Shown in pieces: positions 47,640-56,481 of a DNA stretch of 56,481 nt; the stretch's first letter is position 1; the number at the start of each line of letters is the position of its first letter. The translations under genes were made by a program, and so were the position numbers. Location: contig JAJVHZ010000081.1 of assembly GCA_022072255.1 (NCBI GenBank), positions 1 to 56,481 on the forward strand, given 5' to 3'. Below the pieces are notes generated by a model. It was not told where the DNA came from. It saw only the letters and a list, made by a program, of their open reading frames with translations, and searched no databases. The DNA comes from Gammaproteobacteria bacterium (lineage in GTDB: Bacteria; Pseudomonadota; Gammaproteobacteria; JAJPIJ01).

Positions 47640-50600
47640 CTATGCCAGGCGCACCGTGCCGGTCTGCAAGATCGCCAGGGGCTGCAGAGTCTGCGGCACC
47701 ACGCCGAATTGGCTGCCGGCCAGACTGCCCTGCAACGGCGTCGCGCCAAGGCCGGCAAGCGTGCCGGCGCTGCCGTATTGATAGGCGAGATCCCCACCCA
47801 AGGCGGCGATATCGCCGCCGCCGACGTGAAACTCCGCCAGGGCATCGGCCAACGACCAGGCGCCCACACCGGGATTGGCGGCCCAAAGCTGGTCGAACCG
47901 CTGAACGATGGCATCAAAGTCGAACTGCACGACCTTGCGGTTCAGTGCGGGGTCGGGCGATGAGGCATCGAACAGCGCCGTTGCCTCGGCGATCACCTGC
48001 AGGCTGGAGACACTTTCATGGCTCACGGTGCCGGAGTCCTGATACCAGTTGCGCAAGGTGATCGAGTCCTCGCCACCCAGACCCAGGATGAGATCGAGGC
48101 GGTTGCGCGCGAGGGTTATCTCGGCATATCCGATCCCGCCGCCCAGCGAAAGAGTGTTGTCGGCGCCGACACTCGCGAGCACGACATCCGCGCCGTCGCC
48201 ACGGTTGTAAACGATGACGTCGGCACCGCCTCCGGTGTCAATCTCATCGTCACCGCCGCCACCGATCATGACCTGCCGGCCGCCCCCGCCCCTGAGACGA
48301 TCCGCGCCGCCGCCGCCGTCGAGCAGTCCGACACCATTCGGATCCGTCAGGACGTCGTCCCCCTCGCCGCCCTGGAGGATGTCGATGCCACTTCCACCAA
48401 GCAGCAGATCACTTCCGTCCGCACCCCAAATACTGTCGTTGCCGTCGCCGCCCGCAAGATTGTTGCCCGCGTCATTGCCGCGCAGCCAATTGTCCAGCCA
48501 ATTGCCTGTCGCGTTGATGGCAGCCTGGCCGCTCAGGAAGAGATGCTCGAGGTTCGCGCCCAGCGTGCGCGTGACGCTGGAAATCACGGTATCTGCGCCC
48601 TCGTCTGCAAGCTCGAAAGTGAGATCGCCCATCGCCTCGACGATATAGATGTCGTCGCCCGCGCCACCAAGAAGAACATCGGCGCCGCCGCCGCCATCGA
48701 GCCGATTGGCATTCGCATTTCCGGTGATGACGTTCGGGCGCGCGTTACCGGTGCCGCTGGTCGCGCCGTTTCCGGTCAGGATCAGGACCTCGGTGTAGCT
48801 GCCGAGCGTCCAGTCGATACTGGATATTTCCGTGTCCAGTCCCTGGTCCGGATCCTCGAGGACGATGTCGCCGGGGTTGTCGATGAAGAATGTGTCATTG
48901 CCGCTGCCGCCGGCCATCGTATCGGCGCCGCTGCCGCCGTCGAGGAGATCGGAGCCGGTCCCGCCCTCCAGGCGATCCTCGCCGCCCAGCCCAGCCAGGA
49001 GGTCGGTCCCGGCAAGCCCCTGCAATGTATCGTCGCCGTCACCGCCGAGCAGGCGGTCCCCGCCACCGGACCCGATCAAATGCTCGCCGGCCGGCACCAC
49101 CGTCAGCACGAACTCGTCGGCAGCGGCAAGGCCACCGGTGTCGGCGGCCTGGAGTCGCACCACGTAGCGGCCTGCCGCACCGAACGGCGCCGTGCCGAGG
49201 AACTGCTGCGATATCGGATCGAACTGCAGCCATGACGGCAGCGCGGAGCCGTCCTGCAGCTGCGCCGTATAGGTGAGACTGTCGCCCACGTCGACGTCGC
49301 TGAAACGGTGTGCAGGAATGACGAGGGTAAAGGCAGCATCCTCGCGGACGGCCTGATCAGCCAGTGGCGCCACCAGAATGGGCGCATCATTGACGTTGCG
49401 CACCGTCAACACGAACGACTGGGCCGCCTGCGCGCCGTGTGCGTCGGTCGCCGTCACGACCACCTCCAGCTCCCCGACGTCGCCATTCGAAGGCACCCCG
49501 CGGAAGGCCCGTTGCACGGCGTCGAACGACAGCCAACCCGGAAGCTCGCGGTCGCCGGCGAGTCTCGCGTTATAGATCAGCGCGTCGCCCGCGTCCGCAT
49601 CGACGAAGCTGTCATCCGGAAGCACCAGGTCGAGTTGCGCATCCTCGTCGACCACCGCCGGCGCAATCTGTTGGCCCACTTGGGGCGCATGATTGCCGGT
49701 CAGCGACAGCAGCGTGGCGTAATCCCATTCGGTGCCGTCGGCGAATACGATGCGCTCCAGTCTCGCTCCGCCCACCGGCGCATCGAAATAGCCCGGGACG
49801 GTCACCACATCATCTGTGCCGCCGATACGCAGTGTGAGCTCGTTGCCGCTGCGCGCGGGCAGCACCTCGGCAGCCGTGATGTCGACCCCGAACAGCAACC
49901 GGTCCGACGCGTCCCCGGAGACGTCGTCCTCCTGCACGACGTCCTGGCCGTAACCGCGGCCGAAGAGATAGACGTCACCTCCTCCTCCGCCCGCCAGGAC
50001 GTCCGCGCCACGACCGCCATCGAGCGTGTCGTCGGCGGTCCCGGTCAGGACCCGATCGTCTCCGCCGCCGGCTTCGACTCGCAAGCCCTCGCCCGTACGC
50101 GGGTCATAAGGCGCCGGCCAGCGATCGTGGACGAACTCATCGGCGGCGCTCGTTCCGACGATTACACCCGCCGCGTTCATGTCGCGCACGCTCAAAGGGA
50201 TGATCACCCCGGGGTCAGCGTTCGTGATGGCGAGCGAGAGCAGTTGCCCTCGCGTGTAGGTGCCGTCGAGGAAGCCGTAACGCTCCACACCGAAGCCGTC
50301 GGGATCGTTGTTGCCGCCGAGCACGGACACCACGCCACCGCGCGCACCGGCCGGCCCCCACGTCAGCACCAATGCCTCGCGGTCGGCGCCGTAATCGATG
50401 TGGTGCACGCTCACTGCCGCAAAGGCCGCGTTGACCCGCACGATGTCGTTGAGCTCGTCCGGGGGTGGACCCTCTTCATCGCTGTGGTCCGGGTCGATGT
50501 AGCCGTCGTCGAGCACGATGTCCACACCACCATCCTGCTGACCGATCATGTAGGTGTCGGCCCCGTAACCGCCCTCGAGGCGGTCACTGTCGGCACCGCC

Positions 50601-53600
50601 CGCCAGGACGTCGGCGCCGGCGAAGCCGACCACGACATCCTCGCCCCGCCCGCCCTGGAGAAAATCCTCCCTCGGAGCACCGTACACGCGGTCCTCACCG
50701 TCGCCTGCGTCGATGAGCGAGGGGGCCGGCGTCCCGTAGAACTCGCGATACCAGCCCGACTCGGAGGGGTGGAATCCGATCTCCCAGGCCGGTTGAATGC
50801 TGCGACGCACGTTATCCCACTCCCAATGGGAGAGGGCCTCGCTCCAGGTCCCCTGCTCCATGATGACGTCGTCGCCACCGCCGGCAGTCATGACCTTCAC
50901 GCCCAGTCCCAGTTCCGTCACCTCGACCTCTGTCAGGTAACCATCCCGATTGCCGGTTCGCCCGCCAATGCTGCCCAGTGGCTCTGTGTTCGCGTAGTGG
51001 GGCATATCCGTGCTGAGACGGATTACATCGCGGTAGAAATATTCGCGGCCGCCCGACTGGCTCCTGTCGTACGCACTGCCCAGCGTAGCCCACATGGTCT
51101 CGATGCTGCCGCCCAGGAATGTCGGTACCGGCCTTTCCCGCAGCACGGTGTCGGCGCCCGCGGTGGCCGATTGCACGTTCGGCACCATTGCGAAATTGGT
51201 GACGTACAGCAGCGGATAGGAGATCCGGGGTTCGTCATTCGCGGGTGCGCCCGGGGAATAGAACTGCAATACGTACATATGGCCCTCCTCGTCGACGAGC
51301 GGCATGCCGTTCTCGTCGGCAGCGAGGTAGGTCCACAGGTACGCGCCCGTCTCGCCTGCGCCGCTCATGCTCATGCCGACGGGCTGAGATTGCCGCATGC
51401 GCCCGAATACCGCCTGTTGCCAGCCCGAGTTCCGGTTGTAGCCCTCGATGTCGGCGGCAAGCTGCGCGCGTTCTCTGGCGTGGAAGGTGTTCCACGCCTT
51501 CTGCACCCAGGTGTTGTCCGGCAGGGCCGGCGAGATGATCGAACCGAGATCCACGGGTGCTCCGTCGTGTGTCCGGATATCCCAAAGATGAGGAGCCTGG
51601 AAGTAGTCGGTGACGACGCTGCTGTCCGTGCCGTAGGCCATCAGGAGATCGTCACCGAAGCGCTGGATCTCGATGCCGTCGACGACGATCCCGGCCGGCA
51701 GACGCAGCACGCTGACCCGCGCATCAGCCGGATCGTCCGCGATCGACGTGGCGCCGGAGCCCAGGACGTAGGTGTCCGCGCCCCGCCCGCCTCTCAACGT
51801 ATCGTCTCCACCGCCGCCGACAAGGGTGTCGTCGCCGTCCCCGCCGTCGACGCGATCGTCACCCGGGCCCCCATCGAGGGTGTCGTCGCCCGAGCCGCCG
51901 GCGAGCTCGTCGTTCCCGAGCGCGGCAAAGATCTGATCGCCGGCGCCGTCGAGACCGATCAGCGTATCGTCACCGGAGGTGCCGTTCCGGGTGAGCAGCG
52001 GCGCGACCAGCTCGGACGCCGTCTGCACTACGCCGTCGGCAAACTCGATGGTCTCGATCCGGTTGCCCGCGAACCAGTTGCGGATGGAGACGGAGTTCGT
52101 GCCGGAGACAATCGTCAAGTCGCTGCCCAGGCGCGCAACGTCGACGCCGCGGGACATTGCATCCAGCACCAGACGATCGTCGCCCTGCGCATCGTCGATG
52201 AGGACAGCGCCCCACTGGCCGGACGCGCGGTAGACATCGTTGCCGCCGGTGTCGATGAGAATGTCCTCGCCCGCGCCGTCGACGTAGGTGTCGTTGCCTT
52301 CGCCACCGTGGAGCGTGTCCTTGCCTTCGCCGCCACGGAGTATGTCCTCGCCATCCATGCCGTGGAGGATGTCATCGCCGCTCCCGCCATCGAGAATGTC
52401 GTCACCGTCTTCTCCCTTCAGCACATCCCCGTCGGCGCCGCCCTCCAGGACGTCGTTGCCTCCACCCCCGAACAGCCGATCCGGTCCTGCGCCGCCCCGC
52501 AACGTGTCATGCCCCGCTTCGAGCTGGCCTTCCGCGTATCGGCGGTTGCGTATGACGTAGGGCGGCGACGAAGGCATGGTTCCGAGAATCCGGCCGTCCA
52601 ACTCGAACCGCGCCGGCTCCACGTCGCCGTAAAGGATGTCGTCACCGTCGCCGCCCTCCAGCAGATCATCGCCCGCCTCGCCGGCCAGGTAGTCTCCGCC
52701 TGCCTCCCCATACAGGGCATCGTTGTCGAAGCCTCCGAACAACAGGTCGTTGCCGGGCCCGCCTCGCATCTCGTCCCGCCCCGCCTTCTCGGCGGCGACG
52801 TCCTCCACGTAGTAGTAGTCGCGCAGCCAGTAGTTCGGGCCCATGTCGAACAGACCGAGGTTGGATCCGTCCCAGCCCACGCTGCCATTGATCAATAGCG
52901 GAACTCCGGTCACGGAATCACCGTACAACCAATCCGCCCCCTCTCCGCCCAGCACGACGTCGGCGTCATGGCCCGCCAGCAGTCGGTCGTCGCCATGGAC
53001 ACCAACCAGCACATCGCTGCCGCCTCCCCCGTCGATCCAGTCGCTGCCCGTGCCGCCATTTACTCCGTCGCCGCCGGCGTAACCCTTCACGACATCGTGT
53101 CCGATACCGCCATCGAAAAACTCGGCGAGGGACGTGCCCTCCATGTAGTCGTTGCCGGCATCGCCAAATGCGCGCGGCCCGTGGCCGTTGGTGCCGGAGA
53201 TGTCGTCGTAGCTGCCGCCCGGATAGCGATCGAAGTAATAGGTCAGCACGTAGTCGTCGCCATCGCCGCCATGCAGCGCCACCCCGGAGAGGTCGTAATG
53301 GTCGACCGGACCGTTCTTCTCGCGCTCGCCGAAGTAGAAGGTGTCCCGGCCCGCGCCGGCGTCCACCAGCGTCCAGGGCATGGGTGCGTTCGGGCTCAGG
53401 CTGATAGCATCGTCGTCGCTGGTGCCGACAAGTGCGGGACCCTCATTGGCTGCGGCGTCGTGCAGTTCTATCCCCAGACGACTGCCTGCCGCGAGTGACA
53501 CGAAGTTCTTGACGGTGATCGTCGATCCGGGATGCCGGGCGCTCGCGATCAGCAGATCCTGGCCGTACACGGTGAAGGTAAAGACACTGTCGCCACTGGC

Positions 53601-55811
53601 GAACACCGCGCCGTCCTGCGGCGTCCCGTCGCCGGACAGACCCGACGACAGCAGGGTCGCGACCGGGAGCGTCTCGCCGTCCCAGGTGATGGATCCGATT
53701 CCGTCCAGGTCGGTGATGATGACGTTCGTGTCGCCGACAATGCGGTAGACGTCGTCGCCCTGGGCGTCGAAGACCACGTCGCGCTCACCCAGTTCCTCGT
53801 AGGTGTCGTCGTTCCGCCCGCCTTCGAGGTGATCGCTGCCAGCGCCGCCGGCAAGCAGGTCGTTGCCGCTGCCACCGTAGAGGTGATCCTCCAGTTCCGC
53901 GCCCCGCAGCGCGCTGTCACCGGCATCGTCACCACTCGTGCCGAATACGTACTGCCGCCGCACCGTCGCCGGGTCGCCATAGGTCGTGACCTCGAGGCGG
54001 CTTTCGCGATCGACGTAGTGCGTGACCGGCATCGGCGTGGCAGTGAGGTAAAAGGTGCCCGCCGTGTCGACGTCGCGGAGGGTGAACCACAGCTTCGCCT
54101 CGAGGAACTGCGCGCGATCGGCCAGGTACTGATCGGTGACGACGCCGGTGCCGTCCGCGGGATTGAACGGCGCGAGGTCAGCCGAGTGCGCCTCATACAG
54201 GGTGATGTTCCCGGTAACGACGAACGGATTGAGATGCACGAGAGCGTACCGATAGGCGGGATCGGATTTCGCACAGCTCATCATCGCGGACGCGTCGATG
54301 CCAATCAGGCTCTGGACCGTGCCCGCCTGGCCGACGAGTCCGTCTTTGACGCGCTTCACGTTCTCGTAGAACTGGTTCCTGAGGGCGAGATCGCCGTAAG
54401 CGCCCAGGGCCCTCGAGTAGGACGTCGGTTGCCACGCCTCTCCGTATAGCAGCTCTCCGAGCGCATCGAGCACGCGTTCCAGGCTGTCGCCCTCCGCCAC
54501 GCTGCCCACCGGCAGAGGCTCGACCCCGTACCATTGCGCCCGGTTCGCGGACGCGGCGGCGAAGATCCCGTTCAACAGACGGTGATCGACTTGGGGATCG
54601 ATCTGCTCGAACAGGGCCATGACCGCGAGCGTGTCGGCGACGAGCGTGATGCTGTGCGTGTCGCCGAACATATCGAACAGCGTTTTCGGATTTCTGAGGG
54701 TCAGTAGCGGCTGATTTTCGATGTAGATGCCGTCGAAGCCGCCCACGATCTGGCCGGCGCCGGCCACGAACTCCGGGTCGAACTGCGTGGACAGACCGAA
54801 GAGGTTCGTTACCTTGGGATCGGGGATGCGGTCCTCGCCGTGGCCGAAGATGGAAAGAAACGGCAGCACCTCGTTCGGCTCCACCAGGCTCGACCATAGC
54901 GCCCCGCTCGTGCCGCTGTTCAGGATGAGCTGGGCGTATTGATAAAGCGGATCGTCATAGATTCGTTGGTACGTATTGCTGTTGTGTTGATCGAGCACGA
55001 ACGCGAGCACCTCCTCCTTTGTCGTCAGCGCAACGCTGTCAAAGCGCGTCCGCAGTTCGCTCAATGCAAGATCGTCGAGGAAGGACGCCGGATCGGCCAT
55101 GATCTGGTCGTACAGGCTCAGCCGCGCCAGGATCTCCTGCCCGTATTGCGCGCCCGTCGCCAAGCCGTCGAACCATCCGAAGCCGGCGCCGTTGAAGGTA
55201 TAGGTGTGCTCGACCTTGTCGTAGTGCATCAGAGTAAACAGCTGCGCCAGGTGCGAACCGAGCGAGTAGCCGGTCACCGTGATCTGGCCTGACTGCAGGG
55301 CGTCCCGCACGAGGTCGCCGGCGGATGACGAGCCAAAGCCGCTGGTATACAGCTCCCCTTGCAGGAGATGCTGGAAGTACTGTTCCATGCCGTGCAACTG
55401 CGCCCAGGCGAAGCCGTCGTAGGAGATCTCGCCGTCGGCGCCCCTGTCGCCGTCGCGCTCGTTGTCGCCGCCATCCTCCCGGGGCTTGGACTCCGTGCTG
55501 CGGAAGGAAAGCGTGTACCTGCCGGTCTGGCGGCTTCTCAGCAGCGTCGCGGAGAACCCGCTGGTGTCGTTGGGGATGTGGTCTATGACTTCCCAGGCGG
55601 CGAGGAAGTCGTCGATCATGACTTCCGTCATTCGCGTTGGACCTAGGCGCCGCTCCTGCTCTAACCGCTCGAAGTGCTCATAATGATTCGCTCCATTGCG
55701 GAGTCGGATTCGCAGAGCGTCATCGTTGTTAAGCTGTATTCCGTCTAAATAGCTATCTGCGGCCTCTTGCGCTAATAGGTACTTATACAGCTCCTTCAAG
55801 TTGCCTTCCAT
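47640..55811 (-). CDS. Giant RTX exoprotein with N-terminal class 3 lipase-like domain
   Basis: 2,723 residues, probably exported by a type I system not in the window. Residues 1 to about 430 form a lipase-like alpha/beta-hydrolase: oxyanion strand LSFRSTE (101-107), nucleophile elbow VTGYSLGSHLAQ with Ser183, and a candidate His in DTHSITLVAD. About seven blocks of RTX nonapeptides (GGxGxDxLx; examples GGSGNDLLAGGAGSDHLEGG, GEDGDDILDGGSGDDILHG) bind calcium during folding outside the cell. Between them lie haemolysin-related beta segments (NSVSIRNWFAGNRIETIEFADG) and two cadherin-like CADG domains (NHAPQVGQQ to LTVRNVNDAPI and after). The C-terminus (about the last 90 residues) resembles secretion ends of other RTX proteins. 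AAGGAAA precedes the ATG. Lipase, phospholipase or toxin activity are all possible. Confidence 0.9.
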   Translation of the reverse strand: MEGNLKELYKYLLAQEAADSYLDGIQLNNDDALRIRLRNGANHYEHFERLEQERRLGPTRMTEVMIDDFLAAWEVIDHIPNDTSGFSATLLRSRQTGRYTLSFRSTESKPREDGGDNERDGDRGADGEISYDGFAWAQLHGMEQYFQHLLQGELYTSGFGSSSAGDLVRDALQSGQITVTGYSLGSHLAQLFTLMHYDKVEHTYTFNGAGFGWFDGLATGAQYGQEILARLSLYDQIMADPASFLDDLALSELRTRFDSVALTTKEEVLAFVLDQHNSNTYQRIYDDPLYQYAQLILNSGTSGALWSSLVEPNEVLPFLSIFGHGEDRIPDPKVTNLFGLSTQFDPEFVAGAGQIVGGFDGIYIENQPLLTLRNPKTLFDMFGDTHSITLVADTLAVMALFEQIDPQVDHRLLNGIFAAASANRAQWYGVEPLPVGSVAEGDSLERVLDALGELLYGEAWQPTSYSRALGAYGDLALRNQFYENVKRVKDGLVGQAGTVQSLIGIDASAMMSCAKSDPAYRYALVHLNPFVVTGNITLYEAHSADLAPFNPADGTGVVTDQYLADRAQFLEAKLWFTLRDVDTAGTFYLTATPMPVTHYVDRESRLEVTTYGDPATVRRQYVFGTSGDDAGDSALRGAELEDHLYGGSGNDLLAGGAGSDHLEGGRNDDTYEELGERDVVFDAQGDDVYRIVGDTNVIITDLDGIGSITWDGETLPVATLLSSGLSGDGTPQDGAVFASGDSVFTFTVYGQDLLIASARHPGSTITVKNFVSLAAGSRLGIELHDAAANEGPALVGTSDDDAISLSPNAPMPWTLVDAGAGRDTFYFGEREKNGPVDHYDLSGVALHGGDGDDYVLTYYFDRYPGGSYDDISGTNGHGPRAFGDAGNDYMEGTSLAEFFDGGIGHDVVKGYAGGDGVNGGTGSDWIDGGGGSDVLVGVHGDDRLLAGHDADVVLGGEGADWLYGDSVTGVPLLINGSVGWDGSNLGLFDMGPNYWLRDYYYVEDVAAEKAGRDEMRGGPGNDLLFGGFDNDALYGEAGGDYLAGEAGDDLLEGGDGDDILYGDVEPARFELDGRILGTMPSSPPYVIRNRRYAEGQLEAGHDTLRGGAGPDRLFGGGGNDVLEGGADGDVLKGEDGDDILDGGSGDDILHGMDGEDILRGGEGKDTLHGGEGNDTYVDGAGEDILIDTGGNDVYRASGQWGAVLIDDAQGDDRLVLDAMSRGVDVARLGSDLTIVSGTNSVSIRNWFAGNRIETIEFADGVVQTASELVAPLLTRNGTSGDDTLIGLDGAGDQIFAALGNDELAGGSGDDTLDGGPGDDRVDGGDGDDTLVGGGGDDTLRGGRGADTYVLGSGATSIADDPADARVSVLRLPAGIVVDGIEIQRFGDDLLMAYGTDSSVVTDYFQAPHLWDIRTHDGAPVDLGSIISPALPDNTWVQKAWNTFHARERAQLAADIEGYNRNSGWQQAVFGRMRQSQPVGMSMSGAGETGAYLWTYLAADENGMPLVDEEGHMYVLQFYSPGAPANDEPRISYPLLYVTNFAMVPNVQSATAGADTVLRERPVPTFLGGSIETMWATLGSAYDRSQSGGREYFYRDVIRLSTDMPHYANTEPLGSIGGRTGNRDGYLTEVEVTELGLGVKVMTAGGGDDVIMEQGTWSEALSHWEWDNVRRSIQPAWEIGFHPSESGWYREFYGTPAPSLIDAGDGEDRVYGAPREDFLQGGRGEDVVVGFAGADVLAGGADSDRLEGGYGADTYMIGQQDGGVDIVLDDGYIDPDHSDEEGPPPDELNDIVRVNAAFAAVSVHHIDYGADREALVLTWGPAGARGGVVSVLGGNNDPDGFGVERYGFLDGTYTRGQLLSLAITNADPGVIIPLSVRDMNAAGVIVGTSAADEFVHDRWPAPYDPRTGEGLRVEAGGGDDRVLTGTADDTLDGGRGADVLAGGGGGDVYLFGRGYGQDVVQEDDVSGDASDRLLFGVDITAAEVLPARSGNELTLRIGGTDDVVTVPGYFDAPVGGARLERIVFADGTEWDYATLLSLTGNHAPQVGQQIAPAVVDEDAQLDLVLPDDSFVDADAGDALIYNARLAGDRELPGWLSFDAVQRAFRGVPSNGDVGELEVVVTATDAHGAQAAQSFVLTVRNVNDAPILVAPLADQAVREDAAFTLVIPAHRFSDVDVGDSLTYTAQLQDGSALPSWLQFDPISQQFLGTAPFGAAGRYVVRLQAADTGGLAAADEFVLTVVPAGEHLIGSGGGDRLLGGDGDDTLQGLAGTDLLAGLGGEDRLEGGTGSDLLDGGSGADTMAGGSGNDTFFIDNPGDIVLEDPDQGLDTEISSIDWTLGSYTEVLILTGNGATSGTGNARPNVITGNANANRLDGGGGADVLLGGAGDDIYIVEAMGDLTFELADEGADTVISSVTRTLGANLEHLFLSGQAAINATGNWLDNWLRGNDAGNNLAGGDGNDSIWGADGSDLLLGGSGIDILQGGEGDDVLTDPNGVGLLDGGGGADRLRGGGGRQVMIGGGGDDEIDTGGGADVIVYNRGDGADVVLASVGADNTLSLGGGIGYAEITLARNRLDLILGLGGEDSITLRNWYQDSGTVSHESVSSLQVIAEATALFDASSPDPALNRKVVQFDFDAIVQRFDQLWAANPGVGAWSLADALAEFHVGGGDIAALGGDLAYQYGSAGTLAGLGATPLQGSLAGSQFGVVPQTLQPLAILQTGTVRLA

Positions 55812-55843
55812 GGCTATTTCCTTTCATTTTCGTTGTCGTTGGT

Positions 55844-56481
55844 TCACTGCTCCGGCCTAAGTACATTCTTTATGAACCTAAATGAAAACTCGTCATCCTT
55901 CCCTTTCGGACAAATATTCATGTTTTCCCGAAATGGGGACCTGATGAAAAATCCGATTCTGGTTGCGAGGACTTCCCCCGACTTCAACTCAACCACATCA
56001 AGCACGCCCCTCCTTACACCAAACGCTTTATCGAACCCCTTTTTCTCTTCTCGCCACGTAAATCCGTATGCGCTCATTAGTTCTGACGCAATGACGTAAG
56101 GAACTGGCCTCTGGTTCGGTTTGGTCCGATAGTACCGCTTATACTTCAGAGATCCCCTCGTCTGCCCTGTCGCATCACCTAATGGTTTCTCAAAGAACTG
56201 ATATGGCCTAAGCGTGGGATTCACGAACATCGTTTCGGCTTCCTGCGCCTCCCAGTTGGTGTGGCCGTAGGGATCCTCGGGGATGTCGCCCTTGCGCAGG
56301 CGGTCGAAGTAGTCGCGGGGATCGCGCAGGCGCATCTGGAGTACCCCCTCGACATTGTCGACCGTGCGGTAGATGAACTCCCCGCCATGCGCCTTGCACT
56401 GATGGTGGAAATACCTGAAGGCGATCGCGTCCCAGGTTCGGCCCGCGAGCTGGTAGACAATGAACAATCCTAGTAGCGCAA
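55844..56481 (-). CDS. Membrane-anchored protein of unknown family (5' end outside window)
   Basis: The frame runs off the right edge. The first visible residues ALLGLFIVYQLAG form part of a membrane segment or signal anchor. The remaining 200 residues are soluble and charged (CKAHGGEFIYRTVDNVEGVL, RDPRDYFDRLRKGD, YKRYYRTKPNQRPVPYV), with one Cys. I cannot name the family. The Cys/Gly-rich opening and the phrase TVDNVEGV recall small anchored proteins often encoded next to effector genes in gammaproteobacteria. It lies 32 bp upstream of the RTX gene on the same strand, so an immunity or accessory role is possible but unproven. Confidence 0.6.
   Translation of the reverse strand, partial: ALLGLFIVYQLAGRTWDAIAFRYFHHQCKAHGGEFIYRTVDNVEGVLQMRLRDPRDYFDRLRKGDIPEDPYGHTNWEAQEAETMFVNPTLRPYQFFEKPLGDATGQTRGSLKYKRYYRTKPNQRPVPYVIASELMSAYGFTWREEKKGFDKAFGVRRGVLDVVELKSGEVLATRIGFFIRSPFRENMNICPKGKDDEFSFRFIKNVLRPEQ

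Noticed and set aside
51750-52460. Regular repeats that could be mistaken for a CRISPR array
   Set aside because: They are in-frame RTX nonapeptide codons of variable sequence without constant repeat and spacer units.
49308-52898. Long plus-strand open frame (1,196 codons) opposite the RTX gene
   Set aside because: It is the antisense of GC-rich, codon-biased RTX repeats; its composition is low-complexity and no fold or motif is visible. The minus-strand product has clear domains.

Overview
The window (about 56.5 kb, GC-rich) looks like the chromosome of a gammaproteobacterium. The evidence is the gene order thrS-infC-rpmI-rplT-pheS-pheT-ihfA followed by a small MerR-type gene, E. coli-like protein lengths (PheT 795, UvrB 673, GlmS 609 residues), CCA-encoding tRNA genes, and an exosortase A (XrtA/PEP-CTERM)-type exopolysaccharide (EPS) locus. 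I cannot assign a genus. Almost every gene lies on the minus strand; only a partial deacetylase at the left edge, an aminotransferase and tRNA-Asn are on plus.

Region A (1-20.6 kb) is the EPS locus. In transcription order (right to left) it holds a sigma-54 response regulator, an HPt protein and a hybrid CHASE histidine kinase. Next come the initiating sugar-phosphate transferase, outer-membrane export lipoprotein, chain-length determinant, tyrosine autokinase, outer-membrane protein, AAA ATPase and XrtA-type deacetylase. A CapK/PaaK-like ligase, a GT4 glycosyltransferase, a deacetylase-like protein and a secreted beta-helix protein follow. The exosortase itself is not in the window. Three sites with exact sigma-54 promoter spacing face genes of this locus, and a fourth faces the asnB-like gene at 40.8 kb. 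A three-gene phosphorelay driving EPS transcription is therefore the most attractive hypothesis here.

Region B (20.8-31.1 kb) is housekeeping: glmS with a Sel1-repeat lipoprotein, tRNA-Pro, then merR-like/ihfA/pheT/pheS/rplT/rpmI/infC/thrS and tRNA-Val. infC appears to start at ATC. A strong intrinsic terminator sits 2 nt before the pheS start codon.

Region C (31.1-41 kb) holds two secreted proteins of unknown function and a compact operon: asnB-like amidotransferase, acyl carrier protein, AMP-forming ligase, NadE-like ATP pyrophosphatase, hexapeptide acyltransferase and SGNH hydrolase. The first three are known companions of exosortase A. The last three make an unusual set, suggesting a pathway that builds an acyl or amide substituent for the polysaccharide.

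Region D (41-56.5 kb) has uvrB divergent from an aminotransferase gene, tRNA-Asn, a decayed FemAB/GNAT-like gene, a thioredoxin-fold protein, an intact FemAB-like transferase, a giant 2,723-residue RTX protein with an N-terminal class 3 lipase-like domain, and a partial membrane protein upstream of it that is cut by the window edge.
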